From NCBI GenBank assembly GCA_963971405.1, contig OZ020486.1, positions 33,813,419 through 33,877,418 of the forward strand: a stretch of 64,000 nucleotides of DNA, given 5' to 3'. This stretch comes from Psococerastis gibbosa. Its lineage: Eukaryota; Arthropoda; Insecta; Psocodea; Psocidae. Positions 44,939-57,966 of the stretch are shown one piece after another (the stretch's first letter is position 1; each line of letters opens with the position of its first letter). The position numbers were made by a program, and so were the translations under genes. The notes beneath the pieces were generated by a model. That model had not been told where the DNA came from. It did no database searches and saw nothing but the letters and a program-made list of their open reading frames with translations.

Positions 44939-47361
44939 TTTGGTCCACATATATTATACTATTAAAAATAATGTTTCTGGTCTTTGTGATAGTGGAGAAC
45001 CAAATAAATATCCCTGCTGTAATTCTTTCCCTATCTTGCCAAAAAAAGGTAAGGTTTGCTCTTAAATGAAGTATGTATGTTGTAGTTGATTGAATGCGCA
45101 GATCTCTTGTAATTGCTGTGTATTATAGCCTAATGTACGGTGTACACTTGTCATTATATTTTCCATGAAAATAATAGCATTTTTACTAAAACTAACATCT
45201 TTTCTCAGTATTGTATAAAATGGTGTGCATTGTAATGGGGCGTGACGGGATTGGAGAGACGTGTCATCTATGATTTTCTTTTCTTAGTCTATTACTTAAA
45301 AGGTGTTCAGCCGTGCTTTCATCACATGCTGAATTTATTTTGAATTTTAAGAAACATTGACCATATTGGAGCTCATTATCTGCTCAGAGTACACAATTTT
45401 ATGAGGAAGATATGAGTTCCGTGTTTACAACAAATTTTAAAATCCTAGTTATAACACCGTTCACTCGTTACTTCTATTTTTAGTCATAAATAAAAAGAAG
45501 TTATACAATTCAATTCAAATATATTGCCAAGTGGTATAGAGAGAACTTTGGTAACAATACTTATGTACAAAAATTAAAACTAAACGTCAACCGGAATAAG
45601 ACAGCTGTCAGTAGTGTTCGATGTAAATATACTGTTTTTTTTTTTAATTTTGTTGTACGATACTACAATATTTTAGGCTAGCGCATAATCTCCCATTGAA
45701 TATAATTGCATACGTATTATTTCAGTTACAATACAACTGAAACAGCGTAGTTGCCTGGGTATATTTTTTAATATGATAGATGCCTGGCACGGCACTTCCT
45801 TACTAATATTCTGCTTGTGAAGTAGCCAGGCGTGAGCCTTATGTCTGTTTTTCTAAATGACAATTCTACCGCACTCAGCGATTTACGTCGAGATGTCTTA
45901 TGTTCAGTTACTGGTAAGGCTCCTTATAAATTGAAAGATGCAACGAGCGGGATATAATAGATAACTCGGTGAACTGGCCTTTAAAATGAGTTGCTTTGAG
46001 AAAAATATTTTCAGATACTATGTATTGGCATTGAATATTGATGGCACATGCATAGTTAAAAAATTTAAATCTATTCATAATCATCGAGAAAATTTATATT
46101 TGGAGAGTTGGAAGCAATATCAGGCAGTTACACTAGGGTAGTCTACTAGGATGTAAAAACTACGCAAAAGAGCTGATGAGAAAAAGCAAGTTTAAAGGGA
46201 ACTTTAAAAAAAATGACACCGCGAGTAGAAATGGTGGTGAAAAAGGGGCCGAATAGTTTAAAGGGAAGTTATTAAATAATTATTTGGCCCTAAGGGTGAC
46301 ATTATTTAATTTTTTGCCGGATATGAGTGATGTCATGTATTACTACTTTTTATTGAAACACGTACCTATATTTCATAAGTCAGCACCATCGTTTGGCGGT
46401 TTTATACCATTATGAAAAGCTGTAAAGTTCCCAACAAACAGCTGCTAAGTATCAGATTTCCTTTTTAGCTTTCAACCTCCGGCGGGCTCCTTGTTACGCC
46501 CTATGCTAGACACTATATAATGTATAGTACAACCATATTATCGTGCAATATTACAAATTTGAGTTATATTTTTAGGAAATGTATAGCAATAAATCAGGCA
46601 CGCAATAAGTTTGAAATATACATTTACAGATCCAAAGCAGTTCCGTGCCGTGCTTAATTTTTTTCTTAATTAAATGTACAAATTAAGTTCAATTAAATTA
46701 ACTACCTATTAATTGCCACACCTGCGACAAATAATTATAAATTAAAGCGCCCAGCACTTAAAAATCACAAATTTTATGCTTAAGCAACGCTTTTGCCCAT
46801 GCCACTGAACGTACCATAGTTGAAATAAATAAGTCCACATTATTGTTATACAGTAGGAATTGAAAAATATAATACTGTAGGCTACGTCTAGGTATATACA
46901 TACACGTACCAACAATTATTTTTATTTCCATTTACAAACGGATTTGAATGTCTACCTATCACTTGAACTCAAGCATTGAAGCAAGGTAAATTTTCGATAA
47001 ACTTAGAACAGTGACACTGCAATCAGAGGTAGGTACACAATAATTAATAATTGGACTATTTGCTAAATAACAATGAATATTATTCCAAATGCGTTTATAG
47101 GGATTTACATTCCTTTCGAGTGCATAAGCGTTTGACGCCATCACATTTCACTTTCGATAGAAAATACATACCTGCTATATTTATCAAATATCATGTTCAC
47201 ACAAGTCAGACTCAATATGAGTCGATGATTCAAATCCTATTAAATCTATACACTATTTCATCTATTTTATACACAACATATTGATTCCAAGGGATGGAAG
47301 TGTCTAAACGGGCGAAAGACCCGTTGGAAGGTAAAAGTATATAAAAATTACCATTAAAAGT
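44939..47361. other. AT-rich intergenic DNA, nothing recognised
   Basis: No conserved exon and no clear mobile element end was seen in this stretch. Confidence 0.35.
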
Positions 47362-47470
47362 GTCGTGTCGTAACTCAACACAAGTGGTAACCTACAGAGG
47401 CGACTGAAGAGGTCAATGGGATACATTCATTAAAGTAACCTTTTTTTTTTAAATAAATTTTTTTTAAAAA
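47362..47470 (+). repeat. SINE-like family B, 5'-truncated
   Basis: It starts within the core (GTGTCGTAACTCAACACAAG) and continues through GAGGCGACTGAAGAGGTCAA into a T/A-rich end. Confidence 0.7.
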
Positions 47471-50049
47471 AAACTGCCTCCCAGCTTAAGTTAACACTAA
47501 AATAGGAAATGGGTTTGATCGTGGTGCTCCTAGTGTACCTTAATTGAACAGAATGACTAGGAAGGATAACACATCATACAAGTATCAGGATCAAAATCCC
47601 ATGCCTTTGCCACAAAGTATGAATTCCATAAATTAAAATAAACAAGACAACAAATCAAATGTAATTTACGGCATATATAATCTCATAGTCACTTTGGAGA
47701 CAATTTCGTCTAAACCTACAATCATAATCATTTGTACAGATAGCCCCATAGGGTACAAACAAATCTAAAAAAAACTATGATAACATCCCTCAACTCAAGC
47801 CTCATTCACAAGAACTTTCCACACGAAGCCAATGTGTAGGAAAGTTAACCACATTACATTCCTTAGTGGACTAAAAAACAACACAAGCATTCATGAGTGA
47901 AAAGCTTTGCTTATTTCTGAATTTTCAAACATACGAGTACTGGTGTAGGCCTATACAGTGTGTTGCCATTATTATGAAAATAAAGCATTTGAATAAACGT
48001 ATTTAAATAGAACAATGTGTACCAAGGTAGGTACTGAACCACCATTAATTATAAAATATATTAAAGATAACTAAACACTTTTCCGATACTTGCATAAGCA
48101 TACATTTATAAAATCAAAGAAACTCAGTAACTTTAATTCCTTTTCGCGCTGTAGTAGCCAAGCTTAACGCATAATCTGGAAACTTCAAAGTAAGTTATCT
48201 TATTATGTGCTGTTTCGGTTAATAAACAAAGTTCCTCACTCTTAACATTACTCACAATCCTCCCTGCATTGCTGTAGTTTGCCTATCAAATTAGGTTAAA
48301 CACTGTAGGTGTCGTATATTCAACATTGAATAAGAACTTAGTTAATGAGTAGGTCCTATTAAACTTGAGAACTAGGGAAAAATTCTATAGCCAATACGGG
48401 GGAACGTGATGGAAAATTTCACAACCATATTGATTATTGCACTACAATGCTTTAGTTTGATAAGTACAATACCGGGCCTACCATGCCATTAAAAGAATAA
48501 CTTATTCTAGCATTATATGGTACTGATATTAAACGAACTTGGGTTGAAGAAGAGACCTCCTCGTTATAACCGAAATTAAAGGAGCTAGTAAAATCTGGAC
48601 TGGGATTTTTTCTATACATAGATCCTCCGATTTCGGCCAAAATAAGTTATTCTTTAAAGGGTATGCTAGGTCCGCAGACAGAAATTAGTTGACAAGAACT
48701 GACAAAAACACTGTCCCATCATGACGTAAAACTAAGATATTCTTGAGTTTAAAAATAATAGTAGGCTATGTAGTTATTCACCTAAAAAGTAACTTAATGA
48801 AGACAATTATCGTCAATTAAAAATCAGATACGAATTGAAACTAAATGCTCAACTGCTGACTAACTTTTATCTAAATGGTATCAGTGGTAGGCCGAGAAAA
48901 ACAAGTAAATATGTTTCCTCAAATCCTTACTTTGAATAGACCAGCACAAACACTCACTATCACTTGTAATTGATTGAATTTTTCTCAATACCCAACCGGT
49001 GCATTAGTTTGAGATTCGCACAAACCACCTGTATTTTGGGAATGTTTCTCCTGGGGGATGGTTTCCCCGAACCTCCCCTGTTTCCTGTAATATCTAGTTG
49101 GTTGGTAAATACTGTCATTTCAAAATCTTCATTGACATTAAAATATAAATTGCCTTTAATTTTATATTAAATAAACATCATTTTATTACATAATTACCTG
49201 TTCTTCGGCTTATCTTTTTGATTATTAAATGAATATCTCAAAACTAAAATATTTTACCGACTGTTTTGTTAGGTTTAGTTGTGACAGTATTTATCAACCA
49301 ACCACAACATTAAAATCTATTAACTTTTAAAATCAGAGATTTAAAAGTAAAATTTGATATTCCATTGGTACAATCAAAACTGTTGTTGATACAGTACATA
49401 TAAGTTAAAAATTGCTAAAACTTGGAACCTAAAAAATTTCCCCAGGGGGGACCCCTTAAAAAAAACCCACCCGAGGACGAAGCGCCGAATATGGCCTCCG
49501 AGCACAAGGAATGTACGGCTTCCACTAGATAGTCTAGTCAAGCTATTTTAGTGGGCTTCCAATGACCGACAAGAAATGAGTTTCATGTTCTAACTTAATA
49601 CTTTATTAAAAATCCCTGTTCCAGTCTAAAGGGTTACATGTTAAAAGTAATGCTTGAAATAGTGAAGGACACTAAAGGTTCATGCAATAATAACTCAACT
49701 ATTGCGACCTATTGGGGGAAAGATCGCATGGGTGAATCGGGACCAAATTACAGTTTTCAAAGAAGCGAAACTTTATTCTTTTTATTTTAGTTTCGTACCA
49801 TTTTCCTTCGTTTTAGTTACTGAAAATCTGTATCTAATCTAACAACAAAGATTTGTTCCGAATCACCCATGCGTCCCTATTCACCCGTTTTTGTCGTTAC
49901 GAGTATGTTTTGCAAAACAAATAAATTTGCTCAAGGTTGCTCTATTTGACTTTGCCGTCATAAATAAACAATAGAGGTTTGGTTTTTATCTGTTAGGAAG
50001 GTAATATCATAATCAGAGAGATTTTTCACTCCAAGGTCTCAAGAGAGCC
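47471..50049. other. Intergenic DNA with a family C fragment
   Basis: A reversed family C tail lies at about 48510-48650 (GGGTTGAAGAAGAGACCTCC, TTATAACCGAAATTAAAGG). AATAAA signals on the minus strand near 49772-49786 may serve TMEM164. Nothing else was recognised. Confidence 0.4.
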
Positions 50050-52642
50050 TCATTTGTTTTTCTTCCGACTGCTCAGATACTCTCGGACGGAAACGACTGC
50101 TGTAAACTTTTCATCATTAATGGAGGTAGCGAATAACCAACAGACGAGTTTGCAGAGAAGCGGACATAGAATAAACTGGTGTAATGTTGCTGCAGTTCTG
50201 TAGTAAGGCCCGGAGAAAGGATCGGACTCGGCAGGACATAGCATGTGATTCAAATTGACTGCGATTGGCTGCAATTACAAAAGTGCATTACTATGACTTT
50301 TTACTACTTGCGTATTAATTACCCATAATAATGTAATTATTCTCTTCATTGCCTAGGTGGCTTATTTGAATGACAGATGGGGGCCAAGTGAATGCTGACT
50401 AATGTAAACAATTTTCCAAAGCTTCGAACTTACCAAAGAACATGGCTGCAAAATAAGAAAGTGGTAAAGCAAATTGACGCCATATGAGAATGTTGCCCAG
50501 GACATATCACGGAGAGGTTCCACATTATAAACACCCCCATGCCGAAGAAGGTAGTAAGGAACAATGATCAGCAGGGAATGTTGCACCCAATATATCCACT
50601 TTTCGAATGGTAACTGAAAAGAATTCAATATTAGCATAATAATAAATTTTTCAGCCAATTCTGACTCGAACGATTGACAATTTTCGCACTGAAACTGTAC
50701 AATGTATTGTAGCTTCATGTATACCAAAGTACACACATTTAACGATAAAAAAAACTTCTGGTCACACGTTTTAAAAGTTTGTCGCCCTACAACAACAGAC
50801 ATTTCATCGAGTCTATATTCTAAAATAGACGGTGAATCAGAAAGTACTCAACCAGTTTACCGTATTGTATGATCAGAACAAAGCAGTACATTTACAGTTA
50901 CATTTGGCCCCTTGGCAAACCAATAGCAGGGTGAGGTACAGCACTTAGTCACTCCTAAATCGTGACTACATCGTACAACTCCCTTCAAGGCATTGCAGGA
51001 CCGATGATACCCCTAATTCTGGGGCTATCGCCATAGTGTCCGTTACTTCCGTAACGTTACTCACTTACTTAACTAACTTCGCTGAAGGTGACACTTAACC
51101 CTGGTGTGTCCAGATTTCAGGCGTGACGAGACTGTCACTACGCCTCGGACAACTTTATAGACTGAAACCAGCCTCCTCAGATTGAGTGACAGTACCGCCC
51201 CCTCTCATCACAGTCGAACATCTGCTGCCACCAATCACGGCATCCGGTTTTGACACCCCTATGACAATCACTTACAACAGTATAGTCGTAGGCCGGGTCC
51301 GCTGAATTCATATGTACAGTTTTGCCCATCTATCGGCCTCTTAATTGCCCGGGATACTACAGTTCGATTTATTACTGTGTAATACTTACCCTTCTGTTAG
51401 TAGTTTCTGGAAATACAAAGGCAAGGACAGGGCCATTCAGTAGGTTTAAGTGTATTCGGAGAATTGCAGTGACCTTATTGCTCGGAGGGGCAGCCAAAAT
51501 ATACAGCTAAAACAACAATAATGTACAAAATATCGCAGGTACTGCTATAAGGTACGGGGTTCCAAATTTTTTGTAAACAGAGGTTTGGTGCAATTAATTA
51601 ATTTCTAGATCCACGGCTACAAACACCTAAGAATAGTCTTTTGAAAACTTCATAAAAAATTCAAACTTTCTTGGGAAGCACGCTATTTACCCCGCGGACT
51701 TACTCATTACAGAGTTATGCACTTTATCTTGTTTCTTATAGAGTAATAGTATTTCAGGTGCAAAAATGCAAATTTACTGAGAAAGGTTTAATTTTTATAT
51801 GAAGTTTTCAAAAGACCATTCGAATAGTTTTGATGCTTTGATTGAGATATTAATTAATATTGTCAAAATAACGCCAGTCAGTCTTTGTTTTAAAAAAAAT
51901 GTGGAAAGTTCTCCCTAAGCATACCCCAAGACGTGAGGCGAATGTATTTACACCGTTGTAGGTAAGATAAGACTGCAGCTCATCACATTGTCTTGTCTCT
52001 GTTGAAAATTCAATGGTCACCTAGCCAGCACCCTCGTTTTGACAGAGGGGAACGACCGACAACCAGGTCACCCGATCGCACAGGCTGTCACGCGCTAAGT
52101 AAAATCGCAGTCGATTTTCTTCAATTGCATAGAAGATTGACCTAATTTATCTACGCTACTGATTTGTTCATAAAAAAATGTATACCACCGCAGACCCTAG
52201 GCTATATGAAATTATATTGATCTGGTTAGTTAAAATAGTATATTTATTCTTTACTTCTGCAATTTTGAATTGACATTTAAATCTGTTCGAAAATAAAAGT
52301 CACATGGGGTAAATGTAAAAGTCGTATTACCTGCATCACAGTCATAACATGGCATGGGTTAAGTAAATAAATCATGGTTTTTGAAGCCAGCTTAAATCCA
52401 ATCTCAACGCCGAGAGCTATAGAGAATACAATAAGCAGCAGATTCCGTTGAGCGTTGTGTTGATACGGGTAGTTATCGGACTTCGGTAATGTAAGGCGGT
52501 TATACCCCCAGATCGTAAGGCCTACAGCAAAAGCTGTTATGTACAAAGTTTCAATAACACGCCATGAATTACTAATGTAGTCTCTGCATGCGGGGCCACC
52601 TCCAGTAGAAGATGTATTGACGCCAGCAATTGCCCAGTCCAT
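50050..52642 (-). CDS. TMEM164: Transmembrane protein 164 (membrane acyltransferase family)
   Basis: TMEM164 is a multi-pass membrane protein reported in vertebrates to act as a cysteine-dependent acyltransferase for polyunsaturated ether lipids and to promote ferroptosis (family knowledge). Four coding exons join in phase 0: 52642-52331, 51506-51390, 50613-50434 and 50268-50050, giving 275 residues (human 297). The signature VEIGFKLASKTMIYLLNPCH is at residues 79-98, with the NPCH cysteine at 97. It is followed by IHLNLLNGPVLAFVFPETTN, LPFEKWIYWVQHSLLIIVPY, YGVNLLYHFLILQ and VNLNHMLCPAESDPFSGPYY. Several hydrophobic segments are evident. The C-terminus is short and basic (SSRKKNK). A perfect acceptor (TCTTATGCAG) 9 nt before the ATG shows that an upstream noncoding exon exists, not located. 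Confidence 0.95.
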
Positions 52643-52721
52643 AGTAAAATCTGCATAAGAAAAAAAAATCTAAGCAATTTAGTGCTACCTTGTCTCTTCT
52701 TGTTTAATAAAAGGTTTCTCG

Positions 52722-52862
52722 CATTTCATGAATGCATCCGATTAACCTCTTCAATCGCCTCACTAACTAATCTAATAGGTACTTGTGTCGAGTTATGACA
52801 CGTCTCCGATCGTAAGGTGTGTAGAGACTCGCACAAGTGCAAGCATGCTACGACCTTCAGCT
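52722..52862 (-). repeat. SINE-like family B copy
   Basis: It contains GACACGTCTCCGATCGTAAG, GTAGAGACTCGCACAAGTGC and AAGCATGCTACGACCTTC, and lies just upstream of the TMEM164 ATG. Confidence 0.72.
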
Positions 52863-52995
52863 TTCAGTTAAATCTGGGAGGCAGAAGAATTATGCTTCTA
52901 CAATAGGCCTTTCAAACAAAATGGAATTTGTTTTTGTTTTTCCCAACGCTTGAAACAACCCTGTCAGACTGGTAGGGAGAGCTAGTCTGTGTTTA

Positions 52996-53345
52996 TAAGC
53001 TTGAGGCACCCTAAGGGCAGACTCCTTCACCTCGGGGAGAAGGGGAGTTGGCTGACAGGGAGGACAGTGGACCTCCTGATTATAGTGGATTAATGGATTA
53101 ATAAATATATGGAAATATATTTGATTGATTGATTCCAAACCACTTGGAGAACACAGAAAAGTCACACGATCCATTCGGAGGTGGCCAGGACTCGATACGC
53201 ACTCAGACTGACTGGTATAGTCTCAGCATGTTATTATCATGTTCCACCATATTCCACTGCCAACGCTGTGCACAAGTTTGCCTCAGTTTGGAACAGGCTC
53301 TGTTCTCGTGGACTAACCTTGGTATGGCCATTGGAATGGTTTGAG
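52996..53345 (+). repeat. Unclassified interspersed repeat D, copy 3
   Basis: It contains GAGGCACCCTAAGGGCAGAC, GTGGACCTCCTGATTATAGT and CCAACGCTGTGCACAAG. It lacks the MITE present in the copy at 27362, and has a small TA-rich duplication near 53095-53130. Confidence 0.65.
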
Positions 53346-54790
53346 ACTTCTACTGCACTATAACTACATACCTACGGAGCGAAAGTCAACAATTCTATGC
53401 AACAAGCTAGCATTTGCAGTAAAAAAATTAATTATTCCAAACAGGTCTGATTAACAAAAAAAAAGTAACACACTCGCCGGAATGGCATACCATTACTATA
53501 CTAAACGCAATTTTAGCAGCTAGCTAAATGAATGATATATTAGGTCATTATATCCACCTGAAGTACAACACAATATTACAGTAGAGATATAGTATGTGTT
53601 CGGCACCGTCAAAACTACAAATCACTGCCAAATTAAACTACATATTACAAGTAATATAAACTACCTTAACTTGAGAAAACACTACAATTAGGGTCCGGCG
53701 TAATCCAATAGTAAAATTATTAGATGACAATCAAATAATTTTGCAATCAATAATAAAATTCTATCCACATGCTGCACCGCACCTGTCAAAATTTTGAATG
53801 AATTTGAATTTAGCAGAAGATATTTTAGATAAATGCGTCAAAACTATTGCTCTTAGCAAAGTCTAAATCAAAATCTGACATTTGCTACTGACAATGAGTT
53901 CTTTGCTGATGCCAGTGTCAGCGATAGTTCATCGATAGTTAGGAGTTTAGCGAGATTGCGCCTGCGGAGTTTGGCATAATGTCTATTTCCTACAATATAC
54001 CTAGAGCAGGAATCTGCAGGTGGCTACAAGCTGCAATTACACACGTGCAGGATGCATGCCTTTTGTAGCTTGTAGTTAGTGCTGACTGCTGTGTATTATG
54101 ACATGCATAATGGACGAAAGTCAATCATATCGGTAACGTACACTTGAATGTCTAATATTGTGTACCAGGGCTACCGGCTGGGCAATATTGTACACAATGC
54201 TATAGTATGTATGACCATGTCTGCGCAGTTTCAGAGTATCTCTGTTGTGTGTGTTAGATTTTTATTGAAATTTTAACATGATCTGCATGTCTGACAGCAA
54301 TTTAAACTGTAGCATATTTTGTAGTAGCCCCTGCTCGTTGAACGTTTACTTTGATCGCTCGCCACCTTAATAAGTTTCCAATTTGCAAGGAACGAAAGAG
54401 ATGTGTCTTTTTTTGTCACGGAACAAAAAGATGCGACCTAATCTATAATATAATATATTATATTACTGTACGTAGCAGTGACGACTGACGAATAGGCCAC
54501 TGATATATCCTTAGCATTTATCAGAAATCGGTACACAAAGGCAAATTGTACGAAAGGAGCTCAGCGGCGTGTAATCTGCCTTTGTGTTGCACCACTGCAC
54601 CAGCTACGCCTAAATCGGCTAAATGCCTAAATATCATTAAATTGAAATTTTAGGGACTAAAGGCTGACTGAGTTGAAGATTTTAATTGCTGTTCTGAACA
54701 TCTATATTGGGTTGTGTAATTCATTTCTGTTTTATCACTATTTTTCAGGGACATGTATCTCTGGACATGGCCTCATGTGGCATTAGAAAC
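53346..54790. other. Intergenic DNA upstream of TMEM164
   Basis: The TMEM164 first exon and promoter may be here (a GC-richer patch with ATCGATAG near 53930), but nothing can be assigned. No other exon was recognised. Confidence 0.3.
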
Positions 54791-54868
54791 TTCTTTAGTG
54801 GGCAGTGGCGTAGCCAGAAATTGTTTCTTTAGGGGGCAGTTTTCATGCAACATCAATCGAATAGCGTC

Positions 54869-55390
54869 ACCATCAGCATGATCAAGTTTTTTGTTTCAGA
54901 ATTATGATCAGATCGGCGAAGAACATTCGGCGTCGCGTTTTACGATGCGCTCAACGTTCTCATGGCCATGAGTATAATTTCAAAGAAAAAGAACGAAATC
55001 TGGTGATTGGGGTTGCCAACCTGGTTTCCTAAATTGAACACGCGACCAAGAAATGTCAACTCTCAGCGTTAAACTATTATGGAAAAAATTGAAACAATGA
55101 AAAACAAGAAAAAAGAGCTGCTTTTGCAACAGGTTTACCTAGTAATAGAAGTAATAGAGTATGGAACAAGCAGCTTCAATGGTTCCGCCACATCCAAAGG
55201 ATGGACGAGAACATTACCACCTGGAGGTTGGCGGAAGCGAGGCCACAAGGAAGAAGACCCAGACAGACCGAGGACAACCCTCGAGGAAAGGATTGAAAAA
55301 CTCGCCGGAGCAAGAGGGAAAGCAGTGGACGATCTCAAAACCCCCGCCCACCCTGCGCACGCTGCATTAAAGGGGAAGAAGAAGAAGAAA
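54869..55390 (+). pseudogene. Broken copy of DP exon 6 joined to a LINE 3' end
   Basis: From about 54869 the plus strand repeats the DP intron end (AGCATGATCAAGTTTTTTGT), acceptor and exon 6, then the start of the next intron with its LINE piece (GAGTATGGAACAAGCAGC). A 7-nt insertion, a 1-nt insertion and a TGA where DP has W/L codons break the frame, and the donor is GTTTAC instead of GTGAGT. The LINE part is longer than in DP, reads QWFRHIQRMDENITTWRLAE and GRRPRQTED, and ends in a (GAA)n tract near 55375-55390. It cannot encode a working DP. Confidence 0.88.
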
Positions 55391-56403
55391 GCAGTAAGTT
55401 ATGTAGCCTATATATTTTACATGTGAAGAATATTACAAAATTTTGATTTTGCAGGCGAGAACTTTATTAACAAAACTGGAAACCGGGTATTTTAAAAATA
55501 AATATCTGATAATTTTTTCTATTTTGCTAAATTGTATACAGACGCAGCGGATATTTACTCTAAGTTGGCTGAAATTGCTGAAAAGAAAAAATAAAGTATT
55601 AGCGCCTGAACCTCAGCAAATAAAACTAATTCCCCCCAACAGACTTTTCACTATGGTTAGCATACGTACTTGTAAAGCCGGTCTACACTATAATGTGCAT
55701 CAAATGCGCATTACCCACTGCGCCGGCAGTAATCAATAAATGACGGTACTCTGTTCATTTAAATGGCGAGTTGTTATTGTGAAACATTAATGCATTCTTA
55801 ACCAGAAACTACGGGAAATAGGTAGGAATTTATAAGAATGCCTATTTATTTTAAGATTTATAAGTTAATCTTCTTAGTTTACATGGAAATCTGCATCTGC
55901 ATTAAATTAATTGATGGGTTTTAATAGAAACATAGGTAATAGAACAGTGGGCGTTATCTGACAGATCCATACGGTTGGTATGTTTTTGTTTAAATTTTCA
56001 ACCTGGCTTCGATAAGACTTAAGACATTGATTAATGACTTATCTGTGAAAATTAAATTTGTTACACATTCGAAAGTCAAGAGTCAATTAAGCGATTAAGT
56101 TGTGATTTGCTTGATGAATCGGCTGTTCGGCTAGTATGAAATCTAAATTTTACAAGTAGGTTAGTCTATTCCAATACTTTTAAATTAAAAGTAGAAGAAT
56201 TAAAAATTTAATTTTCTACTCGTAATTAAACTAAGCAAGGGGGCAATTAATTTGTCTTGAAACCGGTTCCATATTGTTACATTGGCTTTCAAATAATTAA
56301 AAAAAACCCCTGCATAAATTACCAAACTATGGTATTCATGAACGGCTCAAACCAATTCATGAAACGGATGCCAATGTTGACATTTTGTTCAATTTCGCGG
56401 CCT
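55391..56403. other. Intergenic DNA, nothing recognised
   Basis: A 98-codon frame at 55443-55739 has no recognisable family. No other structure was seen. Confidence 0.35.
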
Positions 56404-57040
56404 AGTATTGACGGTAGGAACTGAGTTAATAGCTACATTCTTCGTGACTTCATCATTGGACATCTACCAAGCCGCCTGTGACGTCTTCCCCAGGTCACTT
56501 TCAACCTCGTATCTCCATCGGTTCCTTCTGCCCTCCTCGCTATGTAACATACGAATTCAAAGCACGGTGTTGAGCCATTCGCTCTACGTGCCTAACCCAC
56601 CGAATTCTTTCGCGAGGCGAACGATGTCTTCTTTTTCCAGGATCTCGACGTTTGTTCACCTTTTCCAGACGCCATGTTCGTTCACCCCTCCGGATATGCG
56701 CCTTCTGATGGATCTTTCAAATGCTCGCAGTTTCGAGACGAAGCGGCGTTAGCACCCATGTTTCGGCACCATATGTTGCGACCAAGGCCGTAGCCATAAA
56801 TACTTTTTTTTGGGGGGGGGGGGCATCTGACGGGTAACCTCAATACATAATTAAAACTACGCTGAAACTATTTCGGGGGTCCAGGGGGTCTGGACCCCCC
56901 TCTGGCTACGGCCATGGTTGCGACGGGTCTAGTTACTGACAGCTAAATACTTCGTAAAATTTTTTATTCTGCCACGTTTCACTCCATCCCAATGTGATCC
57001 TTCGGAATCTGACGGGTTGCATTGCGTAGGTAATCTTTAA
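56404..57040 (-). pseudogene. LINE reverse-transcriptase C-terminal remnant, split by a hAT-like MITE
   Basis: The minus strand encodes YGAETWVLT, then after a frameshift the R..ERSIRRRI..GVNEHG.W type sequence and, further on, a GH.ERM-like stretch, with many stops and shifts. This is the standard thumb and C-terminal region of LINE polyproteins. It is interrupted at 56783-56916. Confidence 0.65.
56783..56916. mobile_element. hAT-like MITE, 8-bp TSD GTTGCGAC
   Basis: The 134-bp element starts CAAGGCCGTAGCCATAAAT and ends CTCTGGCTACGGCCATG. It is flanked by perfect GTTGCGAC copies (56775-56782, 56917-56924). There is a G tract near 56812 and a GGGGTCC/GGACCCCCC inverted pair inside. It shares the CAAGGCCGT end with the element at 27376. 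Confidence 0.9.
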
Positions 57041-57556
57041 GTTCTGGTTGAAGTAAAATTATTTAATTAATCTATGAAGTGTTGAAAATTAAAAGTATAG
57101 AAACTATTCCTTTTAGCACAGCCCAATTTGCAATGAATAAATAAATATAAGCTTAGCACTAAACACTTCTTACTTACCCTAAATATACTGCAAGAGGGTA
57201 AGGTAAGACCATTGTGCAAGGTTGTGTTTATTAAATTATAATTTATAGTGTGAGACCAGGCCACATTCTTATTTTATTTATTCTTATTTTGGTGGACACA
57301 TTTCCCCCTGTTAGATAAGTGACATGGTTTTGTTTTTCTTTTTTGTAGAATCTAAATTTTATTGGTTCCTACAGAGGCTATATATATATTTTTTTAATTT
57401 TCCCTCGGGGAATAAAGTAGAAGAAATGATTTTCTACTTACAAGTAGTAGTATGTAGCCGGCATTTACAGCGTTTGGCCACATGTTTTGAAGGCGTGAAA
57501 TGTTTGGTTAGGTTACGTAGTTAGCCAATCTACCCATGTTGAAGTTAGTCCCTTAA

Positions 57557-57966
57557 GACCAAACCGGAGTCGCCGATATTCCATTTCTTTAATTTCTCTA
57601 GAAATATGGAACGCAGAACAATGAAAAAATGCTGAATGGCAAGAAGAATTTTTTCTCCTAATTTTGATGTATAGTATATTGAATTTTTCTCCTAATTTTG
57701 ATGTATAGTATATTGCAATCATCAATACCGATCGACTGTAGTTAGTGAACTAGATAAGCAAAAAATAACGGTCACTCAGGAGTTCAAGCTGAAGGAGTTC
57801 ATAAACTGTGGCGAATTGGGGTTAGTTAAGGCCACATAGCCTACTATACATCAAAATTAGGAGAAAAAATTCTTCTTTCCATTCAGCATTTTTTATCCAT
57901 ATTCAATATTTCATGAGAAATTGAGGTTTGAACAGAAATTTGAATTTAGGTGACTCCGGTTTGCCC
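57557..57966. mobile_element. TIR element flanked by TTAA
   Basis: The 410-bp element has ends containing CAAACCGGAGTCGCC and GGTGACTCCGGTTTG, flanked by TTAA (57553-57556, 57967-57970). Internal arms pair over TCTCCTAATTTTGATGTATA and its complement. A 35-nt direct repeat near 57650-57715 lies on one side. The TTAA target suggests a piggyBac-type MITE, but the termini do not read CCC. Confidence 0.7.

Noticed and set aside
49707..49890. Inverted GCATGGGTGAATCGGGA-like arms 150 bp apart
   Set aside because: Short arms with mismatches, no target duplication and no second copy in the window.
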